Shown: piece after piece, positions 7,488 to 15,673 of the stretch
How positions within the stretch are numbered: position 1 is the stretch's first letter
How the letters are laid out: each line of letters starts with the position of its first letter
Assembly: GCA_022760355.1 (NCBI GenBank)
Contig: JALEGB010000118.1
Span: 1-38,071, forward strand
Direction: 5' to 3'
DNA from: Neomegalonema sp.
GTDB taxonomy: Bacteria; Pseudomonadota; Alphaproteobacteria; Rhodobacterales; Rhodobacteraceae
DNA: 38,071 nucleotides
Made by a program: the position numbers and the translations under genes
The notes under the pieces: model-generated
Seen by the model: only the letters and a program-made list of their open reading frames with translations
Database searches by the model: none
Told to the model about the DNA's origin: nothing

Positions 7488-8249
7488 ATGCAAGCAGCAG
7501 TGGTTACGGGCGCGGGCCAACGGCTTGGCAAGTCGATTGCGTTGGCGTTAGCGACGGACGGGTACGCGGTCGCCATTCACTACAATAGCTCGCGCGCACC
7601 GGCGGAGGAGGTGGTTGCGGAGATTGTGTCAGCCGGCGGCAAGGCGGCGGCGGTGGGCGCGGATCTTTCGGATCCGACCACTGCGCGCGATGTGATTGAG
7701 GCGGCGGCCGCGGCGCTTGGTCCGCTGAGCCTGTTGGTCAACTCCGCATCCTATTATGACAGCGACACGCTGGCGGATCTCAGTCTGGAGAGTTGGCGGA
7801 AGCTGACCGATGTGAACCTGGCCGCGCCCGTTATGCTGACCCAAGCTTTCGCCAAGCAATTTGAGGCGGCGAAGCTTGAGCAAGGCGCGGTCATCAACAT
7901 GCTGGATGTTCAGATCCTCGCGCCGTCGCCGCAGTTTTTCAGTTATTTTTGCGCCAAAGGCGGGCTGGAGATGGCGACGCGGCTGGCGGCGTTCGAGCTG
8001 GCGCCGAAAATCCGCGTCAATGGAATCGCCCCGGGGCTGGTGTTGCCAAGTTGGGGGCAGACGGCGGCGGAGTTCGCCGATCGCCAGACATTGACGCCGC
8101 TCGGCGCCGGCTTGGGCGCTGAGGATATCGTCGGCGCGGTGCGGTATCTGGCGCGCGCCCGGCATGTCACCGGGCAGATGATTGCAGTGGATAGCGGTCA
8201 GCGGCTGATGGGGTTCGGCAACGCGGCGGTGCGGCCGCTGGAAACGTAA
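7488..8249 (+). CDS. SDR oxidoreductase, FolM/pteridine reductase-like
   Basis: This short-chain dehydrogenase has about 253 aa. Its cofactor motif is TGAGQRLGKSIA, where the Arg after the third Gly position is typical of NADPH-using FolM, PruA and PTR1 pteridine reductases rather than the usual TGxxxGIG. The catalytic triad region is visible: the active-site segment FFSYFCAKGGLE (Tyr-x3-Lys) and VNGIAPGLVL after it. FolM-type enzymes reduce dihydromonapterin or dihydrofolate to tetrahydro forms. The neighbourhood (folB, folK and a DHPS paralogue 1.4-3 kb upstream on the same strand) supports pterin reduction. ATG 7488 has a GGAGAAGG ribosome-binding site; the longer frame from 7434 lacks family sequence. 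Substrate is inferred. Confidence 0.8.
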   Translation: MQAAVVTGAGQRLGKSIALALATDGYAVAIHYNSSRAPAEEVVAEIVSAGGKAAAVGADLSDPTTARDVIEAAAAALGPLSLLVNSASYYDSDTLADLSLESWRKLTDVNLAAPVMLTQAFAKQFEAAKLEQGAVINMLDVQILAPSPQFFSYFCAKGGLEMATRLAAFELAPKIRVNGIAPGLVLPSWGQTAAEFADRQTLTPLGAGLGAEDIVGAVRYLARARHVTGQMIAVDSGQRLMGFGNAAVRPLET

Positions 8250-8275
8250 CCGCGCGCCGTCGCGCCACAGCCGGC

Positions 8276-9064
8276 CTAGAAGTAGGGCTTGTACTTGTTC
8301 CAAGCCCACTCATAGAAACTGCCGGCAACCGGCGGCTCATTCAGCCCCTTCTTGGCGAAGAAGTGGATGCCGTGAATGGCCGGCTCCGAGATGATGCGGT
8401 CAAACGGCTCCGCGCGCAGCAGCTCGTTGGTGTAGGTCTCAGGGGCGAAGAAAGTATCCTGCGGCAGCAGCTCGTTTTTGATGCCGAGCCGCCAGACGTA
8501 ATAGACCATCGCGTGCCGGCCCCAATGGGCGTGCGGCAGATCTTTCAGCGCCATTTTCTGGCCCCGGAACATTTTGCGCAGCGCGCGCCAACGCGTTTTC
8601 GCATAGGCCCACGGGCCGAGACTGTCGGAGCGATAGGCTTTCAGCACGCCGGTCGGGATCGGATGCTCTGGCGGCGTCCAGAAGACGGCGTTGGCCGGCC
8701 AGTCGCCGCGCTCTTTCGCGAGCAAGACCGACTTCGGCGCTGGAAAGCGCTTCAGCGCGAGATAGTCTGTGTCGCACCACACGCCGAGCCCGCGCTGCAT
8801 CAGCTCCATCCGGAAAATATCGGCAAAATGCGCATGGCCGGAACGATGCTCAAACCGGCGCTGATGCTCCCGCCCGAGAATCTCGCTGGCGTCGCGGATC
8901 TCAACGCTGCTCGGGACGCCTTCGATCCGGTCAAAATAGCTGTAGAGCACCGGCTTATAGTCCAACGCCGCCCAGGAGGCCATGCACACCGTATAAAGCG
9001 GCGGCACGGATTCGCCGAACCAGTAGCTGACGATCCGATCCATTCCCATTGGCTCGCTCGTCAT
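8276..9064 (-). CDS. Glycosyltransferase with DXD motif (GT32/capsule-type)
   Basis: This protein of about 262 aa begins with IVSYWFGESVPPLYTVCMASW and carries HAHFADIFRMELMQRGLGVWCDTD. That is the pattern of the sugar-binding DXD glycosyltransferases (GT32 and capsular polysaccharide-synthesis-like proteins). The CDTDYL Asp residues would bind the metal and nucleotide sugar. No membrane segment is obvious. ATG 9064 is preceded by GGAGGGA; the longer open frame (to 9178) adds unlikely sequence. It is convergent with the SDR gene and divergent from the EamA transporter. The acceptor and sugar cannot be told; a surface polysaccharide role is the usual one for the family. Confidence 0.75.
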   Translation of the reverse strand: MTSEPMGMDRIVSYWFGESVPPLYTVCMASWAALDYKPVLYSYFDRIEGVPSSVEIRDASEILGREHQRRFEHRSGHAHFADIFRMELMQRGLGVWCDTDYLALKRFPAPKSVLLAKERGDWPANAVFWTPPEHPIPTGVLKAYRSDSLGPWAYAKTRWRALRKMFRGQKMALKDLPHAHWGRHAMVYYVWRLGIKNELLPQDTFFAPETYTNELLRAEPFDRIISEPAIHGIHFFAKKGLNEPPVAGSFYEWAWNKYKPYF

Positions 9065-9242
9065 TCGTCCCTCCGTTGTCTCCGGCGCGCAGCCGACAGC
9101 CGCGCCTCCACCGCGGAAGCGAGATATCGGATGCGCCCTTCTTGCGGTCTCTTGCGGGATCGGCGGCGCTCTGTCCATAACACCCGGTCAGCCGGCTTGA
9201 GATCTGCGCAAAGCATGCGCAAAAGCCGCAAAGGGGGCCGAT

Positions 9243-10118
9243 ATGAGTTCAGCGCGCAAGGGGCTGCTGTTTTTCCTGGCGACGATGGTGGTGTTTGCGC
9301 TGCAGGATGGGGTTTCGAAGATCCTCGCTCAGCAGCATTCGCCGATTATGATCGTGATGATCCGCTATTGGGCCTTCGCCGCCTTCGTCGTCGCCGTCTC
9401 AGCCTCTCGCCCTGGCGGCCTGGTCGCAGCGGTCCGAACCAAGCGGCCCTTCGTCCAGGCGGCCCGCGGGCTGTTGCTCGCCTTTCAGATCATGTTGATG
9501 ACCTATAGTTTTGCGGTCTTGGGGCTGGCGGTTTCCCATTCAGTGCTTGCGGTTTATCCTCTGTTGATCGCCGCCTTTGGCGCGTTTCTGCTGGGCGAGC
9601 GGGTGTCGCTTGCGCAATGGCTGGCGGTTGCGGTGGGGTTTGTCGGGGTGCTGATCCTGGTGGATCCGAGCGCCGCCGAGTTTGATCCGCGCGCGGCTAT
9701 TCCGCTGGTGGGCGCGCTTATGTTCGCCACCTACAGCGTGCTCACGCGCTGGGTCGGGTCGGCGGACGCGCCTTCCGTCAGCTTTTTCTATACGGGCGTT
9801 TTTGGCGCGCTTGGCTCCAGTCTGCTCGGCCCGTTTTTCTGGTCCGAAATGACGGGAGCGGAATGGGGCTGGATGGCGCTGCTGTGTGTGCTTGGCGCGA
9901 GCGGCCACTATTTGCTCATCCGCGCCTATGAGAACTCGGAGGCCGGCGCGCTGCAACCCTTCGCCTATCTGCAGCTTGTGATCGCCTCGTTCCTCGGCGT
10001 CGGCTTTCTGGGCGAGCAGTTCGAGGCGCGTCTCCTGCTCGGCGCCTCGATTGTGGTTGCAGCGGGGTTGTTCGCGCTGCTCTGGGGCCGCTACGCGGCC
10101 TTACGCAAAACAGCTTAG
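9243..10118 (+). CDS. DMT-family (EamA) transporter
   Basis: This 291-aa inner-membrane protein has about ten hydrophobic segments in two tandem EamA repeats, the normal drug/metabolite-transporter layout. The first repeat starts at the N-terminus (LLFFLATMVVFALQDGVSK) and ends near HSVLAVYPLLIAAFGAFLLGERVS. The second contains ALLCVLGASGHYLLIRAYE and QPFAYLQLVIASFLGVGFLGEQ. Substrate is not predictable; relatives export amino acids, cofactors or nucleobase-type metabolites. It converges with and overlaps by 4 bp the downstream MFS gene on the other strand. Confidence 0.88.
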   Translation: MSSARKGLLFFLATMVVFALQDGVSKILAQQHSPIMIVMIRYWAFAAFVVAVSASRPGGLVAAVRTKRPFVQAARGLLLAFQIMLMTYSFAVLGLAVSHSVLAVYPLLIAAFGAFLLGERVSLAQWLAVAVGFVGVLILVDPSAAEFDPRAAIPLVGALMFATYSVLTRWVGSADAPSVSFFYTGVFGALGSSLLGPFFWSEMTGAEWGWMALLCVLGASGHYLLIRAYENSEAGALQPFAYLQLVIASFLGVGFLGEQFEARLLLGASIVVAAGLFALLWGRYAALRKTA

Positions 10119-11350
10119 CGCGTTGCGCCATGCCGGGCTGCGCGCGGGTTGGTCAGGGTGAGCCAGATCAACGCGGCGGCGGCGACGCACAGGAAGGGGA
10201 CCATCGCATAGTTGACAGCCTCCCACCCGAGCCCATGCATCAGTTTGCCCGAGCTCAGGGACGCCATCGCGACCAAGCCGAACACGCAGAGATCGTTGAA
10301 CCCTTGGATGCGGCCGCGTTCCTCCGGCGCATGCGCGGTGGTCAGCAGGCTGGTCGCGCCAATGAAGCCGAAGTTCCAGCCAACGCCCAGCAAGACCAGC
10401 GCGATAAAGAACTTCTCCAACTCAACCCCAGAGATCGCAACCAGGCCGCAACCGGCGAGCAAGGCCAGGCCGATCGCGATGATGACGTTATGGCCGAAGC
10501 GCTTGATCAGCATGCCCGTGAAGAAGCTGGGGGCGAACATTGCGAACACATGTGCGCCGATCACTGCGCTGGCTGCGGCCTCGCCATGCCCGCAGCCGAC
10601 AACGGCGATGGAGGCGGCGGTCATCACCAGGCTCATCAGCCCGTAGGAGACCATGCCGCATAGAATGGCGACGCGGATGACCGGATCGCGCAGAATCTCG
10701 CGCAGCGGCCGTCCCGCGCGTTGGCCGGGCTTCGGGCGCGGCGGCCGCGGAATATCGAGCGCGAGCAACGGTATGGCGCCGATTAAATTGATCCCGACAA
10801 TTGCGGCGTAGGCGCCCGCCAGCGGATAGGGGTCAAGCGCGTCCCGGAACTCCGATCCGACGGCGGGACCAATGAAAGCCGCCACCAGGCCGCCGCCCAG
10901 CACCAGCGAGACGGCGGTGGGCTTAAAGGAATCGGGGCTGGTGTCCGTCGCGGCGAAGCGGAAAAAGTTCTGGTGCGCTTGATAGACGCCGAGGCAGGCG
11001 GTTGCGGCCAGGAACAGCGCGAATGAGCCGATGACGATCGCATAAGCGCCCAGCGCGCCGCCTGCGGCGCCGAAAAGGGCGCCGATCAAAAAGCCCGGCC
11101 TCCGGCCAACCCGCGCCAGCAGCGCCGATACTGGCGCGGCGCAAATCATATTCGCCAGAACCATGACGCTGATCGGCGCGGTGGCCCAGCTCGGGTCGGA
11201 GGCGAGCGTCAGCCCCACCAGCGGCCCGAAGGTCATGTTGATGACAATCTGCCCGCTGAGCAGCGCCTGAGCTGAGAAGAGGGCGGCGACATTGCGATAT
11301 GTTTGCGCCGTGGGGCGCTCCGCCGCGCTTGTTTCGTCGATGGCCGCCAT
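10115..11350 (-). CDS. MFS transporter
   Basis: This 411-aa major facilitator superfamily permease has 12 predicted hydrophobic helices. The loop 2-3 signature region reads LARVGRRPGFLIGALFGAAGG, the usual G-x-x-x-D/G-R-x-G-R element. Helices resemble the putative drug or metabolite exporters of Alphaproteobacteria, but substrate is not deducible. The ATG at 11350 is used because a GGGGAG ribosome-binding site sits 7-8 bp upstream; a GTG at 11356 is the only alternative. It overlaps the end of the EamA gene by 4 bp in convergent orientation. Confidence 0.88.
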   Translation of the reverse strand: MAAIDETSAAERPTAQTYRNVAALFSAQALLSGQIVINMTFGPLVGLTLASDPSWATAPISVMVLANMICAAPVSALLARVGRRPGFLIGALFGAAGGALGAYAIVIGSFALFLAATACLGVYQAHQNFFRFAATDTSPDSFKPTAVSLVLGGGLVAAFIGPAVGSEFRDALDPYPLAGAYAAIVGINLIGAIPLLALDIPRPPRPKPGQRAGRPLREILRDPVIRVAILCGMVSYGLMSLVMTAASIAVVGCGHGEAAASAVIGAHVFAMFAPSFFTGMLIKRFGHNVIIAIGLALLAGCGLVAISGVELEKFFIALVLLGVGWNFGFIGATSLLTTAHAPEERGRIQGFNDLCVFGLVAMASLSSGKLMHGLGWEAVNYAMVPFLCVAAAALIWLTLTNPRAARHGATR

Positions 11351-11532
11351 TGTCACTCCCCGAGCGCATTGATCGCCGCGTTATCACGCGTCAGTTTCCA
11401 TTGACCTTCTCATAGGCCTCTCCCGCGCGCGGCGCAAATGGCAGCATTGTTGACGCACGTAAATATGAACTTGGCTGATTGCCCCTCGGCCGCCAATGAA
11501 CCTCTGATGGCGCGTACGGCTTCTCGCCAACG

Positions 11533-11564
11533 AAAAACGCGCCGGCCCCAAGGGACCGACGCGC
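11533..11564 (-). terminator. Rho-independent terminator after the small ORF
   Basis: Read on the minus strand, a 5' arm GCGCGTCGGTCCC, loop TT and 3' arm GGGGCCGGCGCG pair along their whole length with G-U wobbles, and are followed directly by TTTTT. This is a strong intrinsic terminator. It closes the transcription unit of the 31-codon ORF (and perhaps lrp) upstream. A 12-bp palindrome AGAAGATCTTCT at 11568-11579 lies just before it. Confidence 0.75.
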
Positions 11565-11627
11565 AGAAGAAGATCTTCTCATGGCTGTTGCAGATAACCG
11601 GACCGTACAGCCTTCGCCCGGCGGAGG

Positions 11628-11723
11628 TTATTCGTGGAAATCAGCCCCGATCGCAACACGGGCCGCGCTCTCAACGAGACCCAAGACCACCGGTTTCGTT
11701 CCCCGAACAATCCCACTTGCCAT
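11628..11723 (-). CDS. 31-codon small ORF with extended Shine-Dalgarno
   Basis: The short frame begins MASGIVRGTKPVVLGLVESA and ends ADFHE (31 aa). It is supported as real by an exceptionally complete ribosome-binding site (11725-11738) spaced 7 nt from the ATG, and by a strong terminator about 64 bp past its stop. The peptide is mildly hydrophobic in the middle and has a charged end; no domain is recognisable. It lies 125 bp downstream of lrp on the same strand, so it could be the last gene of that transcript or have its own promoter. Alternatively the transcript could be a regulatory RNA that also binds ribosomes. I do not recognise the peptide. Confidence 0.5.
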   Translation of the reverse strand: MASGIVRGTKPVVLGLVESAARVAIGADFHE

Positions 11724-11724
11724 T

Positions 11725-11738
11725 GGATCACCTCCTTT
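11725..11738 (-). promoter_or_regulatory. Extended perfect ribosome-binding site
   Basis: On the minus strand this reads AAAGGAGGTGATCC, complementary to the full conserved 3' tail of 16S rRNA rather than just the GGAGG core. The core is 7 nt from the ATG at 11723. It is the longest Shine-Dalgarno match I see in the window and implies very strong initiation or ribosome standby. Confidence 0.75.
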
Positions 11739-11847
11739 CAGTTGTTGATGCTTAGGACAGTGCGCCATGATCTTGAGGCGGATGCAAGCATTTTGTGGCT
11801 TGGCCCCGAACACGCCTTGCCGCCTCAACGCCGGCATGGGGCGCGGA

Positions 11848-12300
11848 TCAGCCCAGTTCATCCTTCTCCGACGCGAGAACGACATAGGTCGTGATCGCCG
11901 CCACATGCGGCGCGGCGCCGAGGATGTTGGTATGGAAATGCTTGTAGGCGGTAATGTCCGGCGTCTCGACACGGAGCAGATATTCGATCGGCCCGGTGAT
12001 GTTGTGGCACGCGACGACGGCGGGCGAGGCCGTGATGGCGCGCACAAAATCGCTTTGCGCCTTCTTCGTGTGCAGCGCTAACCCAACGCCGATATAGGCG
12101 GTAAAGCCGCCGCCGATTGCGGCGCGGTTCAGCACGGCGCGATAGCCGCGGATGATTCCGCTGCGCTCAAGCTCCTGCACCCGGCGCAGGCAGGCTGAGG
12201 GCGAGAGGCCAACGCGGCCGGCCAGCTCCGTATTGGAGATGCGGGCGTCCCTCTCCAGCTCGTGCAATATTTTTTGGTTGATCGGGTCCAATTCCGCCAT
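11848..12300 (-). CDS. Lrp/AsnC-family transcriptional regulator
   Basis: This 150-aa regulator has the family's standard layout. The N-terminal helix-turn-helix (MAELDPINQKILHELERDAR, then SNTELAGRVGLSPSACLRRVQEL) is followed by an RAM ligand-binding domain (GFTAYIGVGL, HNITGPIEYLLRVETPDITAYKHF). The ATG at 12300 is used because homology starts exactly there. It is divergent from the LysE-type exporter with a 99-bp shared promoter region, a classic pairing in which the Lrp protein senses an amino acid and activates or represses its exporter. The region between contains the AT-rich ATAGCAACCAAATTGCG segment expected of such operators. Confidence 0.92.
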   Translation of the reverse strand: MAELDPINQKILHELERDARISNTELAGRVGLSPSACLRRVQELERSGIIRGYRAVLNRAAIGGGFTAYIGVGLALHTKKAQSDFVRAITASPAVVACHNITGPIEYLLRVETPDITAYKHFHTNILGAAPHVAAITTYVVLASEKDELG

Positions 12301-12399
12301 TCTTTGTGAATTATCGGAATTCTCTGCAAAGATAGCAACCAAATTGCGCGTCGCTTGAAATGTTATTGCGTCAGCTTATTGTTTCTCGGAGTTACCGCA

Positions 12400-12990
12400 A
12401 TGACGCTCGACGCTTTTCCCTTGGCGGCCTTCGCTTTTGCGACCTCGATCACGCCTGGCCCGAACAATCTGATGCTCATGGCCTCCGGCGCGCGGTTCGG
12501 CTTGCGGCGCACAACGCCGCATTTGCTCGGCGTCACGCTCGGATTCGGCGTGCTTACGATTGCCGCCGGGCTTGGCGTGGCGACAATGGTGCAAGCGGCC
12601 CCTGAGGCGAAGTTTGTGATGCAGGCGGCGGCCGCCGCCTTTGTGCTCTATTTGGCGTGGAAAATCATCTCCGCACACGAGACGGCGCAGGCGGCCGCAG
12701 GCGCGGCGCCGTTGAGTTTTTTGCAGGCGGCGGCGTTTCAGTGGATCAATCCGAAGGGCTGGGCGATGGCGTTGACCGCCATTACCGCATATACGCCGAG
12801 CGATGCGCCGCTTGGCGTTATTGTCGCGGCGGCGGCGGTTTTTTGCGTCGTTAATTTCCCCTGCGTCGGCGCCTGGGCGGCGGCCGGCGTCCGTATCTTC
12901 AGCTGGCTGAAGAGCCCTGGTCAGCGACGGGTTTTCAATTGGTTGATGGCGGGCTTTCTGGTTGCGTCCATGGCCCCGATTGTCCTTTAG
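12400..12990 (+). CDS. LysE-family amino-acid exporter
   Basis: This inner-membrane protein of about 196 aa is of the LysE/RhtB family. The diagnostic N-terminus is present (FATSITPGPNNLMLMASG), with GLRRTTPHLLGVTLGFGVL next and the mid-protein AAAFQWINPKGWAMAL. About six membrane helices are expected. It would export an amino acid or analogue. It starts 99 bp from the divergent Lrp-family gene, which is its probable regulator. The ATG at 12400 is used because upstream codons are non-homologous; GGAG lies at a suitable distance. The specific substrate is unknown. Confidence 0.9.
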   Translation: MTLDAFPLAAFAFATSITPGPNNLMLMASGARFGLRRTTPHLLGVTLGFGVLTIAAGLGVATMVQAAPEAKFVMQAAAAAFVLYLAWKIISAHETAQAAAGAAPLSFLQAAAFQWINPKGWAMALTAITAYTPSDAPLGVIVAAAAVFCVVNFPCVGAWAAAGVRIFSWLKSPGQRRVFNWLMAGFLVASMAPIVL

Positions 12991-13048
12991 GAGTTCGCAC
13001 CCTAACGTGCGAGCGGATCGCGGCTGGCGCGTCGAGACGGAGGCGAAG

Positions 13049-13678
13049 ATGACTGATCGATCCGAGCATTGGGAGAATGTCTACCGAACGAAGGATGCGG
13101 CGAGGGTCAGCTGGTTTGAGGCGACGCCGGACAGATCAGTTGAACTCGTCAGCGCTTTCGCCGAACCGCACCAGTTGGTGATCGATATTGGCGGCGGCGC
13201 GTCGCGGCTTGTTGACGCGCTTCTGGCGCAGGGATTTGCGGATGTCTCTGTGCTCGACATCTCAGCCGCGGCCCTGGAGGTCAACAAGGCGCGGCTTGGC
13301 GCGCGCGCTGCGGATGCGACATGGCTGGTCGAGGACATCACCTGCTGGGCGCCGTCGAAGCGCTATGCGCTCTGGCATGATCGGGCGGTGATGCATTTTC
13401 TGACCGAGCCCGCCGATCGCGCGGCCTATGTGGAGCGGCTGGCGCAGGCGCTGCGCCCCGAAGGCGTCGCGATCATCGCCACTTTCGCGCTGGACGGGCC
13501 CGAGCGTTGTTCTTCTCTGCCGGTGGTTCGGTATTCGCCCCAAAGTCTATTCGATATGATTGAAACGCTGGCGCCGGGCCATTTTGCGCCGATCACCCAC
13601 AGGTTGCATGAGCACGTGACGCCGGCGGGCGGCGCGCAACGTTTTCAGACATCAATCCTGCGAAAAATCGGCTCTTGA
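13049..13678 (+). CDS. Class I SAM-dependent methyltransferase
   Basis: This methyltransferase of about 209 aa has the Rossmann motif I LVIDIGGGASRLVDALLA, the acidic adenosine-binding residue in VSVLDIS, motif ITCW, and a motif IV-like WHDRAVMHFL. The N-terminus HWENVYRTKDAARVSWFEATPDRS marks the group often labelled trans-aconitate or thiopurine methyltransferase-like. The true substrate is unknown, and related bacterial proteins are mostly uncharacterised. ATG 13049 has a GGAGG ribosome-binding site. It follows lysE by about 58 bp on the same strand, so cotranscription is possible. Confidence 0.85.
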   Translation: MTDRSEHWENVYRTKDAARVSWFEATPDRSVELVSAFAEPHQLVIDIGGGASRLVDALLAQGFADVSVLDISAAALEVNKARLGARAADATWLVEDITCWAPSKRYALWHDRAVMHFLTEPADRAAYVERLAQALRPEGVAIIATFALDGPERCSSLPVVRYSPQSLFDMIETLAPGHFAPITHRLHEHVTPAGGAQRFQTSILRKIGS

Positions 13679-13867
13679 GCGCGCCATCGCTTGGTTCAGG
13701 CGCGAAAGAGCGACGCCGACAACCTTACAACAGCGTTTGTGCTGCTATAGCTAGGCGCAAACTTCAGATTCAACCGAACCAGCCGGATGATGGCGGCTCG
13801 ATTGGCGCGATTTCTGCTTGCCGCTCGCAGGCGTGCAGAATGGGCGATCAAGTTGGGAGGTGGAGCA

Positions 13868-14866
13868 ATGGCGGTCCTGGTCACGGGCGGCGCCGGGTAT
13901 ATCGGCAGCCATATGGTGTTGGATCTGCTTGAGGCGGGCGAGCAGGTGGTCGTGTTGGACAATCTGGTCACCGGCCTGCGCGAATCTATTCAATCGCCGG
14001 CGGAGTTTGTTCGGGGCGATGTCGCCGACACGGCTCTGGTCAGCGAGCTGCTGCGAAGCCGCAATATCAATGCGATTTTGCATTTCGCGGGCTCCGTTGT
14101 CGTGCCGGAGTCCCAAACCAATCCAGTAAAATACTACCGTAACAACACGGCCAACAGCCTTTCTCTGTTTGCGGCGGCGATCGAAGCGGGGGTGAAGCAT
14201 GTCATCTTCTCCTCCACCGCGGCTGTCTACGGAATGGCGGAGCGGATCCCCGTCGTGGAGACGGACCCTGTCGCGCCAATCTCGCCCTACGGCATGTCAA
14301 AGTTGATGACGGAGCAGATGCTGCGCGATCTCTCGGTCGCGCATGACCTTTCCTACGTGGTGCTTCGGTATTTCAATGTTGCGGGGGCTGATCCTGAGGG
14401 GCGCATTGGCCAATCAACCCCGGGGGCGACGCATCTGATCAAAGTCGCCTGCCAGGCCGCTCTGGGGCTGAAGCCGGAGCTGAAGGTGTTCGGCCAAGAT
14501 TACAACACGCGCGATGGCACCGGGGAGCGGGACTTTATCCATGTCGCCGATCTTGTGCGGGCGCATAGCGCGGCGTTGCGCTATCTGCGCGCGGGCGGGG
14601 AGTCGGACACTTTCAATTGTGGCTATGGTCGCGGCTCGACGGTCCTGGAAGTAATCGACCATGTTGAGCGCGCCTCCAACCGCCCAGTGCCCTATCGTTT
14701 CGCCCCCCGACGCCCCGGCGATATTGGCGCGCTGACTGCGGGCAACGCGAAGATTTTGGAGCGGCTGGATTGGAAGCCGGAGCTGGATGATCTCAATGTG
14801 ATCGTAAAGCACGCCTATGGCTGGGAAGCGCGCTTGGCGGAGAAGGTCTCAGGCGCAGGCTCATAA
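13868..14866 (+). CDS. galE: UDP-glucose 4-epimerase
   Basis: This 332-aa extended SDR has the NAD motif VTGGAGYIGSHMVLDLLEAGE at the start and the catalytic Ser and Tyr-x3-Lys (SSTAAVYGMAE, then SPYGMSKLMTEQ). The GalE signatures YFNVAGADPEGRIGQ and GTGERDFIHVADL are also visible. It interconverts UDP-glucose and UDP-galactose for surface polysaccharide or galactose metabolism. The ATG at 13868 follows GGGAGGTGG. No sugar or polysaccharide operon is adjacent, although a glycosyltransferase lies 5 kb upstream. It is transcribed towards rplT, with a hairpin between that could terminate both. Confidence 0.93.
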   Translation: MAVLVTGGAGYIGSHMVLDLLEAGEQVVVLDNLVTGLRESIQSPAEFVRGDVADTALVSELLRSRNINAILHFAGSVVVPESQTNPVKYYRNNTANSLSLFAAAIEAGVKHVIFSSTAAVYGMAERIPVVETDPVAPISPYGMSKLMTEQMLRDLSVAHDLSYVVLRYFNVAGADPEGRIGQSTPGATHLIKVACQAALGLKPELKVFGQDYNTRDGTGERDFIHVADLVRAHSAALRYLRAGGESDTFNCGYGRGSTVLEVIDHVERASNRPVPYRFAPRRPGDIGALTAGNAKILERLDWKPELDDLNVIVKHAYGWEARLAEKVSGAGS

Positions 14867-14910
14867 ACAGGGCGGCGTCTTTTCCCGCTGGGGCGCTGTC
14901 AGCGCGGCGC

Positions 14911-14945
14911 AAAAAAAGCGCTCGATGAGGACCATCGAGCGCTTT
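14911..14945 (-). terminator. Bidirectional terminator between galE and rplT
   Basis: A perfect 9-bp inverted repeat GCGCTCGAT / ATCGAGCGC (14918-14926 and 14934-14942) has a 7-nt loop. The minus strand shows seven Ts after it (strong terminator for rpmI-rplT). The plus strand has TTTG (weaker, for galE). Confidence 0.8.
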
Positions 14946-14973
14946 GTTGGTGTGTCGAACAAGGCTGCGCGGC

Positions 14974-15369
14974 TTACGCCGACGCTTTCTCGCGGGCTTC
15001 CGCAGCTTGCTTCACAGCTTCTTGGGCCGCTTCAACAACGCTTTTGAACGCTTCCGGCTCGTGGATCGCCAAGTCCGAGAGGACTTTGCGGTCAACTTCG
15101 ATGCCGGCCTTGTGCACGCCATCCATGAAGCGCGAATAGCTCATGGACGGATCGATTTCACGAACCGCAGCGTTGATCCGTTGGATCCACAGCGCGCGGA
15201 AATTGCGTTTCCGTACTTTCCGGTCGCGCGTTTGGTACTGCAGCGCGCGCTCAACCGCCTGTTTGGCGACGCGGAAAACGTTCTTACGGCGGCTGTAATA
15301 GCCTTTAGCCTGGGCGAGGACGCGCTTATGCCGCGCCTTTTGCACCGTGCCGCGTTTGACTCGGGACAT
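14974..15369 (-). CDS. rplT: 50S ribosomal protein L20
   Basis: This 131-aa protein has the L20 signature throughout: [58 protein letters not shown] and [14 protein letters not shown]20 binds 23S rRNA early in large-subunit assembly and in many bacteria autoregulates the infC-rpmI-rplT mRNA. The alanine-rich C-terminal extension ([13 protein letters not shown]) is a common Alphaproteobacterial feature. It is 12 bp downstream of rpmI and closed by a strong terminator. pheS, often next, is not here. Confidence 0.98.
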   Translation of the reverse strand: MSRVKRGTVQKARHKRVLAQAKGYYSRRKNVFRVAKQAVERALQYQTRDRKVRKRNFRALWIQRINAAVREIDPSMSYSRFMDGVHKAGIEVDRKVLSDLAIHEPEAFKSVVEAAQEAVKQAAEAREKASA

Positions 15370-15381
15370 GCGTCACGCTCC

Positions 15382-15582
15382 TCAGAGGTTATATGGCAGG
15401 AATTGCTTTGCGATCTTTTCATCCGGCGTGCTGAGCACCGAGGTGCCGCGCGCATTGCGGATGAACTTCTTCGTGCGTTTAATCATGCCGTGACGCTTGC
15501 CGGCCTGCGCACATTTGATGCGGCCGCGCGCCGTGACCTTGAAGCGCTTTTTAGCGCCCGACTTGGTCTTCATCTTGGGCAT
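15382..15582 (-). CDS. rpmI: 50S ribosomal protein L35
   Basis: This 66-aa protein starts [20 protein letters not shown] and contains [19 protein letters not shown], the L35 signature. The ATG at 15582 is chosen over the longer frame to 15627 because family sequence starts there and AGGAGAAG sits just upstream. It is operonic with rplT. The usual infC gene upstream is absent: the next gene is on the other strand, so the pair has its own promoter in the 15583-15866 region. Confidence 0.97.
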   Translation of the reverse strand: MPKMKTKSGAKKRFKVTARGRIKCAQAGKRHGMIKRTKKFIRNARGTSVLSTPDEKIAKQFLPYNL

Positions 15583-15643
15583 TTTCTTCTCCTGGTTTGA
15601 GAGATGAGCGTCGCCACGGCAGCCCAACCTGGCCGGCCGACGT

Positions 15644-15673
15644 AAAACTTCTCGCCGATGATGTGGTGAGAAG
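15644..15673 (-). promoter_or_regulatory. Possible attenuator hairpin in the rpmI leader
   Basis: On the minus strand the rpmI leader contains CTTCTC-A-CC, a loop of about 7 nt, GG-C-GAGAAG and then TTTT, about 60 bp before the L35 start. This has the shape of a weak intrinsic terminator or attenuator. L20-dependent leader control is known for rpmI-rplT operons in other bacteria; whether this is one is inference. Confidence 0.35.

Noticed and set aside
8363-9508. 381-codon plus-strand ORF
   Set aside because: It overlaps the DXD glycosyltransferase and the EamA gene, both of which have clear family motifs; composition is that of a GC-rich shadow frame.
11724-11740. Fragment of a 16S rRNA 3' end on the plus strand
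   Set aside because: GGATCACCTCCTTT matches the 16S tail only because the minus strand holds an extended Shine-Dalgarno; no other rRNA sequence is adjacent.
11438-11755. 105-codon plus-strand ORF
   Set aside because: It covers the terminator and the small ORF on the other strand, lacks a ribosome-binding site and has no family sequence.
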